Shown here piece by piece: positions 8,387 to 16,917 of a DNA stretch of 64,000 bases. The DNA comes from Deltaproteobacteria bacterium (GTDB lineage: Bacteria > JAMCPX01). Under the pieces are notes generated by a model. It ran no database searches. It had not been told where the DNA came from and saw only the letters and a list, made by a program, of their open reading frames with translations. The number at the start of each line of letters is the position of its first letter. The first letter of the stretch is position 1. Where the stretch lies: assembly GCA_023382265.1 (NCBI GenBank), contig JAMCPX010000025.1, positions 1-64,000 of the forward strand, written 5' to 3'. A program made the translations under genes and the position numbers.

Positions 8387-9028
8387 CTATCCTATAAACC
8401 TATCAGGCAGGTAACCAAGCTGTCTTGAGAACCTTGATACAAGGGTCATCTTAACAGACTCTATGTCAATCATGTTTTTTGTCTTAAGAACAAGGTTTGT
8501 AACCCTTTCATTATCTCTGCCGCATGTTTTGATTGCATTGAACGGATTCAGATCATTAAATATATTAAGAGCAGCGCCATGAACAAGCACGCCATGCTCT
8601 ACACTCATCCCGAAAAATGCAATCTTTTGATCATCGATCCATGCTCCCGGTTCATCATGCCGCGTTGTTTTAAGCCCAAATGTGCTTAATGTGCTTTCCA
8701 TTACATCCATCATCTTAAATAAGATATCTATTGGATTGTCTGTAACCTTGATCACAGGATAAACCACAAGCTGTCCTTTGTTATGAACAACAGCTTTACC
8801 TCCACGGTCTGCATGAACCACGGGAATGTTGTGTTTATCTATATATGCCTTATCAACAATACTTGAATCATCCCCATCCCTGCCGATCGTAATCACTGTC
8901 GGATGTTCAACAAGTAAAAGCGTATCATCCTCTATTCTTTCTACATCGGCTCTTACCCGTTCCATTACTTCTATTGCATCACTGTACGTCATTATACCCA
9001 GGTCTATGATATTTAGTTTTTTCATCAT
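8387..9028 (-). CDS. lipB: Lipoyl(octanoyl) transferase LipB
   Basis: The enzyme moves octanoate from acyl carrier protein to lipoyl domains. Family motifs are complete: HPTVITIGRDG, ADRGGKAVVHNKGQLVVYP, the catalytic lysine in DDQKIAFFG and the catalytic cysteine in KTCGRD. The reading frame stays open to 9109, but those 27 residues have no LipB similarity and no ribosome site. The tandem ATGs at 9028 and 9025 have AAGAG just upstream and give about 213 residues, the family norm. First gene of the lipB-lipA-membrane protein-C45 hydrolase operon. Confidence 0.93.
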   Translation of the reverse strand: MMKKLNIIDLGIMTYSDAIEVMERVRADVERIEDDTLLLVEHPTVITIGRDGDDSSIVDKAYIDKHNIPVVHADRGGKAVVHNKGQLVVYPVIKVTDNPIDILFKMMDVMESTLSTFGLKTTRHDEPGAWIDDQKIAFFGMSVEHGVLVHGAALNIFNDLNPFNAIKTCGRDNERVTNLVLKTKNMIDIESVKMTLVSRFSRQLGYLPDRFIG

Positions 9029-9238
9029 TAACTCTTGTCCCTTGTTTTCATACATACAGAGTCTTACATACCATTGCAAGTATTTGTTCACATATACGTT
9101 CGTTGGCATTTGTTACATCTGAGCGATTAACGCACTGCATGATAATCAATGCTTGTAAGCCTATATTGCCTGTGATAGTTACAGATTCAGATTGGCAAAT
9201 ACATATGCTATGCTGAAATCAATAGAGGAATAACAAAT

Positions 9239-10015
9239 ATGAATCCGATATTAAATGCTCTGATTTTTATTTTTGGATTGATCCTTGGAAGCTTTTTAAA
9301 TGTTGTAATATACAGGCTTCCAAGACATGAATCCATTGTTTATCCATCGTCGCATTGTCCATACTGCAGTGCACACATAAAACCTTATGACAATATACCT
9401 CTGTTGAGTTATGCCATACTTGGAGGTAAATGCAGATCATGCGGTAAACATATATCCTTGAGATACCCATTTGTAGAACTGCTTGCAGGACTTTCGGGTG
9501 TTGCGATTTATCTTAAATACGGGCTCGGCATCGACTGGGTATTTCTGTTTGTCCTCTCTTTGAGTCTCATCACGATAATTTTCATAGACCTTGATAATAG
9601 AATTATCCCGAACGTGATCACCTATCCAGGCATTGTTATAGGATTTGCATCAAGTTTTTTTATGACTATAAATACGGTAACTGGTTCGGTCTTAGGCAGT
9701 GTAATAGGCGGGGGTGTGCTGTATGCGACGGCATACTTGTATAAAGCGATAACAAAGCAAGAAGGCATGGGTATGGGAGATGTCAAGCTCATGGCAATGC
9801 TTGGTGCATTTCTTGGATGGCAGGCATCGCTTTTTATTATAATAACAAGTGCTTTTGCAGGCTCTATTTTTGGTATTGCTCTTATGCTGTTAGCCGGCAA
9901 AAACAGGAAATACGCAATACCTTATGGGCCATTCATATCTATGGGTGCATTCATTTACCTTTTTTACGGGCAATATATTATACAGATTTATCTTAGGTTC
10001 ATTGGTTATGATTAG
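9239..10015 (+). CDS. pilD: Type IV prepilin peptidase / N-methyltransferase
   Basis: The 258-residue polytopic inner-membrane protein cleaves and N-methylates type IV pilin-like prepilins. The N-terminal methyltransferase part has the zinc-type cysteine pairs (HCPYCSAH and CRSCGKH). The aspartyl protease residues are in DLDNRIIPN and the hallmark GMGDVKL. About eight membrane segments follow. No pilin gene lies within the window, so substrates are elsewhere. It overlaps the next gene by 8 bases. Confidence 0.95.
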   Translation: MNPILNALIFIFGLILGSFLNVVIYRLPRHESIVYPSSHCPYCSAHIKPYDNIPLLSYAILGGKCRSCGKHISLRYPFVELLAGLSGVAIYLKYGLGIDWVFLFVLSLSLITIIFIDLDNRIIPNVITYPGIVIGFASSFFMTINTVTGSVLGSVIGGGVLYATAYLYKAITKQEGMGMGDVKLMAMLGAFLGWQASLFIIITSAFAGSIFGIALMLLAGKNRKYAIPYGPFISMGAFIYLFYGQYIIQIYLRFIGYD

Positions 10016-11414
10016 AAGGTTAAGGGCAAGGATCGTACTTATTGAAGGTATGATTATAGGTATAGCCCTTTTGCTGATGGGTATTATCCTGTACGAATTA
10101 CAAAAACAAAACATGATAATACAGTTTCTTGATGATACCTCACAAATATATAACCTTGTTCAAGGAAGTATTTATTATGGTTATAACAGCGCTGAAAAGG
10201 TTGTAGAGTCTTTTCAGAACAAAACAGGGATGTCCATGGTTCAGCATATTATGCTTCTCGATCGCCGGGAAAATGTACCGGAGCATATCAAAATAAAATT
10301 CAAGCCTAAAGATATGGCATTAATAGCAAAGGATATTGATGACTGTAAAGAAGGATTTTTCCATGGATCGGGGATGAGGCTTATAAAGATATATCCAATG
10401 AACATATCAAAAACACAATGTAAGAGTCTGCTCATCACATCCAGCAACAGATATATAACAGGAAGGCTTTTATTGCTTATGGAGATTATCAGCGCCTATA
10501 TGCTGTTTAATTTTTTAATCCTCACTGCGATTGGCTGGTTTATTATAGACAGGTACACGGCTGCCCCTTTGCAGGCCCTTGAAACTGCTGTGCAGGAGAT
10601 AAGCGGCGGAGAGTATTCAGAGATAAAATACATGCCTCATTCAAAGGAGCTTGCGAACGTTATAAAAGCATTTAACGCAATGGTAAAGATTATTATGTCA
10701 AAGGAACAGATATTAAAGAACAACCTGAAAGAGCTGAAAGAAACACAGCAGTTTGCAATAAAAAAAGAAAGGCTTGCAGCCATCGGAAACCTTGCATCAG
10801 GCATATCGCACGAGATAGGCAATCCTGTAAGTGCTATCATAGCAATGCTTGAGATCCTGAAAAATGATGAGATCAAAAAGGATAAAGGGGATATGATTCA
10901 GCGGTCTTTAAATGAGGCTTACAGAATAGATGCACTTGTAAGGCAGATGCTATTATATGTAAGGCAGGCATCCGTTAACATAAGTGATGTCAATGTTAAA
11001 GCTGTTGTTAATGACGCACTTTCAGCAGCGACTTTAAATAGATCAATGGATGGAATTGACGTTTTGGTGGATGTAAACCAATCTCTAACTTACAGGATCG
11101 ATTATGAAAAACTCAGGCATATACTTATTAACCTTATATCAAATGCTTTAGATGCAATGTATGATAGGGGAAGGATTGTAATAAAGGCAGGGATTACAGC
11201 CGACGGCATCTCAATAGAGGTATCCGATACCGGAGAAGGCATAAAAGCGGATTACCTTGACAAGGTATTTGAGCCGTTTTTTACAACAAAGCCATCGGGT
11301 AAAGGCACAGGTCTTGGGCTTTCCATTGTTAAGAACCTTGTTCAGGACCTTGACGGCGATGTAACGGTAAAAAGTGAACAGGGCAAAGGAACGACGTTCA
11401 TTATAAGATTATAG
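10008..11414 (+). CDS. Membrane sensor histidine kinase (orphan)
   Basis: About 468 residues: TM1 near residues 8-28, a roughly 130-residue extracytoplasmic sensor, TM2 ending in GWFIIDRY, a HAMP linker (PLQALETAVQEISGGEY), HisKA with phospho-acceptor histidine in SGISHEIGNP, then the N box (NLISNALDAM), G1 (DTGEGI) and G2 (GTGLGLSIVK) of the ATPase. The start at 10008 gives a natural N-terminus (MIRRLRARI) and an 8-base overlap with pilD; the frame is open further upstream but inside pilD. No response regulator is adjacent. Its neighbours are pilD and pstS, so a link to pili or phosphate is possible but unproven. Confidence 0.88.
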   Translation: MIRRLRARIVLIEGMIIGIALLLMGIILYELQKQNMIIQFLDDTSQIYNLVQGSIYYGYNSAEKVVESFQNKTGMSMVQHIMLLDRRENVPEHIKIKFKPKDMALIAKDIDDCKEGFFHGSGMRLIKIYPMNISKTQCKSLLITSSNRYITGRLLLLMEIISAYMLFNFLILTAIGWFIIDRYTAAPLQALETAVQEISGGEYSEIKYMPHSKELANVIKAFNAMVKIIMSKEQILKNNLKELKETQQFAIKKERLAAIGNLASGISHEIGNPVSAIIAMLEILKNDEIKKDKGDMIQRSLNEAYRIDALVRQMLLYVRQASVNISDVNVKAVVNDALSAATLNRSMDGIDVLVDVNQSLTYRIDYEKLRHILINLISNALDAMYDRGRIVIKAGITADGISIEVSDTGEGIKADYLDKVFEPFFTTKPSGKGTGLGLSIVKNLVQDLDGDVTVKSEQGKGTTFIIRL

Positions 11415-11437
11415 AATTTACACTGAGTACATTTTTC

Positions 11438-11470
11438 TGTAATCCGTATGTTACAATCAAGGTATACAAT
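11438..11470 (+). promoter_or_regulatory. Pho box and -10 element of pstS
   Basis: TGTAATC at 11438 and TGTTACA at 11449 are 7-base units on an 11-base period (4-base spacer), the PhoB-binding arrangement. A -10-like TACAAT lies at 11465-11470, about ten bases after the second unit, as in PhoB-activated promoters where the box replaces the -35. pstS starts at 11496. Confidence 0.6.
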
Positions 11471-11495
11471 AAACAAAAACACATGGAGGTGTAAA

Positions 11496-12590
11496 ATGAA
11501 AAAAATAAGTTTAAAACTAAAAAGCGGATGGTTGATGCTGAAAACGGATATGAAAACAGGGTTGTTAAAGCTAAATCATACTACGGGTATTCTGACAGGG
11601 GCTATTTTAATAGGGTTTGCACTGTTTACCGGTAATGCGATTGCAGGGCCAATGCTCAATGGTGCCGGTTCTACATTTGCCTATCCTTTTTACACAAAAT
11701 GGTTCTATGATTACAATAAAGAAACGGGTGTGAGGATTAATTATCAGGCAATAGGAAGCGGTGGAGGCATACAGCAGCTTTTTGCAAGGGTTGTTGATTT
11801 TGGCGCAAGTGATAAGCCGCTCGATGAAAAAACACTCAATGGGCACGGCTTGATACAAATGCCGACAGCAGCAGGTGCTGTAGCGATTGCGTATAACATA
11901 CCCGGTGTTGGCAACGGCTTAAAATTTACGCCCGGGCTTATAGCCGACATCTATCTTGGTAAGATCACAAACTGGAGTGATCCGAGGATCAAGGCTGTAA
12001 ATCCTGATGTAAAGCTTCCTTCATTGGCTATAATACCCGTTCACAGGTCGGATGGCAGTGGAACAACAGCCATATTTACGGCATACCTTAGTGATGTGAA
12101 CAAAGAATGGGCAAAAAATATAGGGCATGATCTGTCTGTTAACTGGCCTGTTGGTATAGGCGGAAAGGGAAACCCGGGTGTTGCAGGATTTATTATGAAA
12201 GCAAGGGGCAGCATAGGTTATGTAGAGTTCGCTTATGTGCTGCAAAATAAAATAACCTACGGACCTGTAGAGAATAAATCGGGCAGATTTATACTGCCAA
12301 GCCTTGATTCCGCAAAAGATGCAGCAGCCACCCTTAATAAGATTCCACCAGATTTTAATGTAATGTTCGTAAATCAGCCCGGCGTTGATTCTTATCCTAT
12401 AGCAGGATTCACATATCTTATTGTCTATAAAAATCAAACTAATCCGGTAAAAGGAAAAGAACTGGTTAAGTTCCTTCACTGGGCTTATTCTAAAGGTCAG
12501 ACAATGCTTGCACCACTTGGCTATGTATCTATACCCAACAACATCATTGAAAGGATAAAGAGAGAGATCAAAGAAATAAAGATTAAGTAA
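11496..12590 (+). CDS. pstS: Phosphate ABC transporter substrate-binding protein PstS
   Basis: This periplasmic phosphate receptor feeds the PstCAB transporter. The ATG at 11496 has a strong GGAGGT at 11485-11490; the 16 extra codons upstream (from 11448) have no such site. The roughly 364-residue precursor has a long N-region and a signal peptide ending AIA before GPMLNGAGSTF. The phosphate loops GAGSTFAYP, GSGGGIQQ and HRSDGSGTT are intact. It stands alone, 16 kb from pstCAB, with its own Pho box upstream and a hairpin downstream. Confidence 0.95.
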   Translation: MKKISLKLKSGWLMLKTDMKTGLLKLNHTTGILTGAILIGFALFTGNAIAGPMLNGAGSTFAYPFYTKWFYDYNKETGVRINYQAIGSGGGIQQLFARVVDFGASDKPLDEKTLNGHGLIQMPTAAGAVAIAYNIPGVGNGLKFTPGLIADIYLGKITNWSDPRIKAVNPDVKLPSLAIIPVHRSDGSGTTAIFTAYLSDVNKEWAKNIGHDLSVNWPVGIGGKGNPGVAGFIMKARGSIGYVEFAYVLQNKITYGPVENKSGRFILPSLDSAKDAAATLNKIPPDFNVMFVNQPGVDSYPIAGFTYLIVYKNQTNPVKGKELVKFLHWAYSKGQTMLAPLGYVSIPNNIIERIKREIKEIKIK

Positions 12591-12596
12591 TGAATT

Positions 12597-12624
12597 GTAT
12601 GGGCGGGTTTTGACCCGCCCATAC
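12597..12624 (+). terminator. Strong GC-rich hairpin after pstS
   Basis: An 11-base perfect stem (GTATGGGCGGG / CCCGCCCATAC) with a TTTTGA loop begins six bases after the pstS stop. The following sequence is TTCCCTCC, so the U-tract is poor, but stem strength and position argue for termination or 3'-end protection. Confidence 0.6.
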
Positions 12625-12747
12625 TTCCCTCCAGATCCCACTGTTTAAAAGTGAAATCAAATTTGATTGTTGCAGGTTTGATCATTTCCCAGCAGGGATT
12701 TTAAGAAAACCTTGTTTATGCCGCCTGCTTTGTAGTATGAATGACCT

Positions 12748-14187
12748 ATGAAGGATTCTAAAAATAATAAACGGAGTAAGAACGGTGTGTTTAAGCTGTG
12801 GGGTGGCAGGTTTGAACAGGAGCCGAGTGAGGTAGTAAGCGGATTTACCAATTCGCTCCTGTCCGATATGAGGCTTGCGGTTTACGACATAAAGGGCGGC
12901 ATGGCACAGGCAGAAGGCTTACTGCATGCTGGTATATTTGATCCATCCGAGTACAAAAGAATAAATGATGGCCTGGGGAAGATAGAGCTTGAACTACTTA
13001 CAGGCAGATTTGTGCTTGATAAAAAAGATGAGGATATACATACTGCTATTGAAAGGAGGCTGCACAGCTTGATAGGAAATACTGCTTATAAGCTTCATAC
13101 GGGCAGGAGTCGCAATGATCAGGTTGTTACCGCATTCAGATTGTACCTTCTTGATAATATAAAGGATACCGTCTCAAAACTTTTAAACATCCAGTCTCTC
13201 ATTTTGTCTCAGGCTTCAAAACATCTTGGTATCCCAATGCCCGGATTTACACATACGCAGCACGCACAGCCGGTGCTTTTAAGCCATCACCTGCTCGCCT
13301 ATGCAGAAATGTTCAACAGGGATATTGAAAGGCTTTTCCATGCATATCATTCTACATCCGTTATGCCGCTCGGATCCGGTGCGCTTGCCGGCACCCCGTA
13401 TAACATCGACAGGATAGCAATGGCAGAGTTGCTTGAGTTTAAAGAAATAAGTGGCAACAGCATTGACGCTGTTTCTGACAGGGATTTTGCCATTGATACG
13501 ACCTACGCATTAAGTATTTTGATGATGCACCTCTCAAGACTCTCGGAGGAGCTTATACTGTGGTCAACCGATGAGTTTGGTTTTGTTTCTCTGCCTGATT
13601 CGCTTACAACCGGCAGCAGTATTATGCCTCAGAAGAAAAACCCGGATGTTGCCGAATTGACAAGAGGTAAAACAGGCAGGGTTTACGGATCACTTATAAA
13701 CCTGCTTACAATGATGAAGGGCCTGCCGCTTTCATATAACAGAGATATGCAGGAGGACAAACCGGCCGTGTTCGAAGCTGTGGACACTGTAAAGACCATA
13801 CTTGAAGTATGGGCACCCGTGATAAGCGGTTTGAGGTTCAATGCAGGAAGGTTGAATGAATCCCTTTCTCAGGGTAATCTGCTCGCAACCGATATTGCGG
13901 ATTATCTTGTGAGACAGGGCATGCCGTTCAGAAAAGCGCACGAACTTACGGGCAGGATTGTGCTGTATGCGATCAAGAAAGGCGTGGATGTGGCATCATT
14001 GGATTATGAAGCTTTTAAGGCATTTTCACCGCTGTTCAAACCTGATATAAGGCATACGATTGATATCAAAAATTCTATAAATAGCAGGGCCGTGTATGGT
14101 GGTACCGCCGAGAAGCAGGTAAAGATTGCTATGTTAAGGCTCCGGAAGAGGATCAAGCATTATATGGAGCTGCTCAAAAGTTTATAA
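12748..14187 (+). CDS. argH: Argininosuccinate lyase
   Basis: The 479-residue enzyme makes arginine and fumarate from argininosuccinate. The fumarase/aspartase signature GSSIMPQKKNPD is intact, as are TGRSRNDQV and THTQHAQPV, which carries the catalytic histidine. The N-terminus has about 15 extra residues before the usual KLWGGRF; a GTG at 12787 with GGAG at 12773-12776 is an alternative start. Other arg genes are absent nearby. An N-terminal fragment of a second argH, sharing this unusual extension and the leader just before the ATG, survives at 37767-37940. The gene therefore appears duplicated or moved from the lysine operon. Confidence 0.96.
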   Translation: MKDSKNNKRSKNGVFKLWGGRFEQEPSEVVSGFTNSLLSDMRLAVYDIKGGMAQAEGLLHAGIFDPSEYKRINDGLGKIELELLTGRFVLDKKDEDIHTAIERRLHSLIGNTAYKLHTGRSRNDQVVTAFRLYLLDNIKDTVSKLLNIQSLILSQASKHLGIPMPGFTHTQHAQPVLLSHHLLAYAEMFNRDIERLFHAYHSTSVMPLGSGALAGTPYNIDRIAMAELLEFKEISGNSIDAVSDRDFAIDTTYALSILMMHLSRLSEELILWSTDEFGFVSLPDSLTTGSSIMPQKKNPDVAELTRGKTGRVYGSLINLLTMMKGLPLSYNRDMQEDKPAVFEAVDTVKTILEVWAPVISGLRFNAGRLNESLSQGNLLATDIADYLVRQGMPFRKAHELTGRIVLYAIKKGVDVASLDYEAFKAFSPLFKPDIRHTIDIKNSINSRAVYGGTAEKQVKIAMLRLRKRIKHYMELLKSL

Positions 14188-14198
14188 TCAAAGGGTTT

Positions 14199-14256
14199 CC
14201 CCGGCATTCACGCCGGGATAAATAGTCTGTGCTGCTATTCCCGCGAAAGCGGTAAT
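14199..14256. repeat. Paired intergenic palindromes after argH
   Basis: Two hairpins lie close together: CCCGGC / GCCGGG at 14200-14217, and ATTCCCGC-GAAA-GCGGTAAT at 14237-14256. The second matches the widespread proteobacterial intergenic palindrome type (ATTCCCGCGAAAGCGGGAATCC). They may also terminate argH. The rest of the 236-base spacer shows nothing further. Confidence 0.55.
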
Positions 14257-14423
14257 CCTGAGCATGTTTGCCAATGCGCTCCGGTATAACTGATACCTCG
14301 TTGCCTGCGTGGAGATGTTCAGGGGAAAACTCTTTTGTCCTGATAAAAGTTGAGTGCATGCGGTGCATTCCCTGTTGACAATTGCATAACAAAGATATAT
14401 ATTGTTATTGATATTTAATTTTT

Positions 14424-14894
14424 ATGAAAGATGAACTTAAAATAGCGAAAAGGCTGTTGGAGGTGCTCCCTTCGTCAATGGCACGTATCAGGAACGAGAT
14501 GAGATCCTGCATTCCCCGGGAGCTTAGCGTCGCGGATTTCAGGATACTTGGAAGCATAGTACGTGGGAAAACCCTTGTGAGTGATATTGCAAAGTATCAT
14601 GGAGTCAGCCAGCCGTCTATGTCAAGGAGTGTGGAAGGTTTGGTTAAATCAGGGTTCATTGAAAGAAGCCGCGAATCCTCTGATCGAAGACGGTCTCCGC
14701 TAAAGCTAACCTCCAGAGGCACTGCTCTGTTTTACAAGATCACGGAAGCTACGGAGTATAGTCTGAGTAAACAAATTTCGGCTCTTGATTATGAAAGCCG
14801 GGAAGTGCTTTTACATGGTTTGATTCAACTCGAAAAACTTTTTTTCCCGGAGCACAGTATCGCTTCCCAAGCCATAGAGAAAGGAAAAACATGA
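14424..14894 (+). CDS. MarR-family transcriptional regulator
   Basis: The 156-residue winged-helix protein has the recognition helix region VSDIAKYHGVSQPSMSRSVEGL and the wing RESSDRRRSPLKLT, the MarR signature with the conserved Asp-Arg-Arg. It overlaps the ATPase gene of a two-gene exporter by four bases (ATGA), so it most likely autoregulates that operon in response to a small molecule. The GC content of this operon is visibly higher than that of its flanks. Confidence 0.9.
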   Translation: MKDELKIAKRLLEVLPSSMARIRNEMRSCIPRELSVADFRILGSIVRGKTLVSDIAKYHGVSQPSMSRSVEGLVKSGFIERSRESSDRRRSPLKLTSRGTALFYKITEATEYSLSKQISALDYESREVLLHGLIQLEKLFFPEHSIASQAIEKGKT

Positions 14895-15766
14895 CAGAAC
14901 AAACTACCGTAACTCCACCCTCCGGCAAGAGTATGGATTTTGATGATACTGAAAAAAACGCTGCACCCAACTCACCGGCAATAGAAACAAAGGGGCTGAC
15001 TATGCGGTTTAAAGATTTTACTGCTGTGGATGCGGTTAACTTAAAAATCCCCCGCGGAGAAATCTTCGGTTTACTCGGGCCTAACGGTGCGGGCAAGACC
15101 ACCACGATCAAAATGTTTACAACACTGCTAAAACCTACAGCAGGAGTTGCAATTGTTGCAGGTCTTGATGTAAGTGCCTTCCCCTCTGGGGTTAGGAAAA
15201 GGATCGGGTACGTGCCTCAGATGCTTTCGGCCGACGGGGCACTGACCGCTTATGAGAACCTCATGCTTTCAGCCAAGCTTTACGGCATGAAAAAGCCGGA
15301 TCGAAAAGGAAGGATTGCTGATGCAATCAACTTTATGGGACTGAATGACTTCTCGCACAAGCTTGTGAAGACCTATTCGGGCGGAATGATACGGCGTCTC
15401 GAGCTTGCACAGGCAATGCTGCACAAACCTGAGGTCCTGTTCCTTGATGAACCGACGATTGGACTTGATCCGGTAGCCCGCAGGGTCGTCTGGGAAAGGC
15501 TTATTGCATTGAAGGAGGAATACGGCATTACCATACTGATTACAACGCATGATATGGAAGAGGCGGATCAACTGTGCGATGAAATTGCTATTATGCATCA
15601 GGGCAAAATCGCGGCAACAGGGAGTCCTGCAAGTCTGAAAGCCTCGGTGGAGGCTGGTGCAACCCTAAATGATGTGTTCGTATACTACAGCGGGGGATCA
15701 ATTGAAGAAGGAGGGAATTACCGTGATGTCAGAAAAACAAGAAGAACAGCAAGCCGGATGGGTTGA
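14891..15766 (+). CDS. ABC-2 type exporter ATP-binding protein (DrrA-like)
   Basis: The 291-residue ATPase has Walker A GPNGAGKTT, a Q-loop in YVPQML, signature YSGGMIRRLELA, Walker B LFLDEPTIGLD and switch histidine TTHDM. The acidic, serine-rich first 30 residues precede the fold. The C-terminus (TLNDVFVYYSG) is the DrrA-type tail. It is co-translated with the MarR gene and overlaps the permease gene by about 40 bases. The pair probably expels a hydrophobic drug or metabolite. Confidence 0.92.
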   Translation: MTEQTTVTPPSGKSMDFDDTEKNAAPNSPAIETKGLTMRFKDFTAVDAVNLKIPRGEIFGLLGPNGAGKTTTIKMFTTLLKPTAGVAIVAGLDVSAFPSGVRKRIGYVPQMLSADGALTAYENLMLSAKLYGMKKPDRKGRIADAINFMGLNDFSHKLVKTYSGGMIRRLELAQAMLHKPEVLFLDEPTIGLDPVARRVVWERLIALKEEYGITILITTHDMEEADQLCDEIAIMHQGKIAATGSPASLKASVEAGATLNDVFVYYSGGSIEEGGNYRDVRKTRRTASRMG

Positions 15767-16547
15767 TTCATTTTTCCCGATCAGGTTTCTGAAAGAAAGC
15801 CTGGCAATTGCGGAGGTTGAATTGAAAAAACTTATACGTGATCCAATCGAACTGTTTACCCGTGCGGTTCAGCCGGTACTATGGATAGTGATCTTCGGAG
15901 AGGTCTTCAGCAGGGTTCACGGCATACCTACCGGTAAGATCAGTTACCTCGCATTCATAACCCCCGGCATTCTTGCACAAAGCGTTTTATTCAGTGCCAT
16001 TTTTTACGGGATCGCGGTCATATGGGAAAGGGACTTAGGGATCATTCACAAACTGCTGGTGAGTCCTGCACTGCGCGGCTCACTCGTTTTTGGGAAAGCG
16101 ATCTCCTCCGGATTCAGGGGATTTGTTCAAGTGGTGATTATTTATTTTCTCGCTATTGTCATGGGGATAGACCTTCGCTGGCAGCCATACGCCCTGATTG
16201 GTGTTTTATTCAGCGTTGTCGTGGGATCAGCGGTTTTTTCAACATTCTCGCTGATCGTAGCCTGTATAGTAAAAACGCGTGAGAGGTTTATGGGGATCGG
16301 TCAGCTTCTGACAATGCCTCTTTTCTTTGCAAGCAATGCAATTTATCCATTAACACTGATGCCTGTGTGGCTGCAGTGGTTTGCCATGTTAAATCCACTG
16401 ACTTATCTTGTAGACTCGCTTCGCGGTCTTATGATCGCAGGCGGGCACAGTGTCCATGGATTAGGTGTTGACTTTGGAGTAATGCTGTTTGTTTTTATAA
16501 TCTTTCTTCTGATAGCCGACAGATTATACCCCACACTGGTACAGTGA
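15726..16547 (+). CDS. ABC-2 type exporter permease (DrrB-like)
   Basis: About 273 residues with six membrane segments typical of ABC-2 permeases, an N-terminal amphipathic elbow (AIAEVELKKLIRDPIELF) and the conserved FLSNAIYP-like segment (FFASNAIYPLTLMP) before the C-terminal NPLTYLVDSLR. The ATG at 15726 (or the adjacent GTG at 15723) follows GGAGG at 15710-15714; the frame is open to 15669 inside the ATPase gene but without a ribosome site. It forms the membrane channel for the preceding ATPase. Confidence 0.9.
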   Translation: MSEKQEEQQAGWVDSFFPIRFLKESLAIAEVELKKLIRDPIELFTRAVQPVLWIVIFGEVFSRVHGIPTGKISYLAFITPGILAQSVLFSAIFYGIAVIWERDLGIIHKLLVSPALRGSLVFGKAISSGFRGFVQVVIIYFLAIVMGIDLRWQPYALIGVLFSVVVGSAVFSTFSLIVACIVKTRERFMGIGQLLTMPLFFASNAIYPLTLMPVWLQWFAMLNPLTYLVDSLRGLMIAGGHSVHGLGVDFGVMLFVFIIFLLIADRLYPTLVQ

Positions 16548-16821
16548 GCATGAGACAACATGCCGTCGGGCAATTATCACATTGGCGTAGGACATAAATA
16601 CCGGTATTTTATTGTAGGGGCAACCCTATTGGTATGTTCAGCAGACACGCACGTCGGCACGGATGAATCGCAGCGTGGAACGGGCAAACATGTTCCCTGT
16701 CGCTTTTTTTGGTAAACCAAATTACGGGATCGAGATCATGCATGTTAAAATGCGACTCTTGGTTAGCAATATGCATGATGAGCTTGACAAAATAACATGT
16801 ATGATTAAACTTCTTTCAAAA

Positions 16822-16905
16822 GCCGGAGTGGCGGAATTGGTAGACGCGCCAGATTCAGGGTCTGGTAGCTGAAAGGCTGTCAGGGTTCAAATCCCTGCTT
16901 CGGCA
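16822..16905 (+). tRNA. tRNA-Leu (anticodon CAG)
   Basis: An 84-base class II tRNA: acceptor arms GCCGGAG and CTTCGGC pair over seven positions with one G-T, the anticodon stem CCAGA/TCTGG encloses TTCAGGG, and the T-arm has GGTTCAAATCC. A long variable arm fits leucine. The discriminator base is A and no CCA is encoded. The CCA-adding enzyme gene begins 12 bases later. A hydrophobicity-free frame overlapping it (16663-16872) is not a gene. Confidence 0.95.
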
Positions 16906-16917
16906 TATCTGACCGGT

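Noticed and set aside
9924-10007. Longer start for the histidine kinase
   Set aside because: Lies inside pilD, lacks a ribosome site, and the ATG at 10008 gives a normal membrane-anchor N-terminus.
12021-12641. 206-codon frame antisense to pstS
   Set aside because: Shadow of the pstS coding strand; composition and lack of motifs argue against a gene.
16663-16872. 69-codon frame overlapping tRNA-Leu
   Set aside because: It ends inside the tRNA gene and encodes tRNA sequence.
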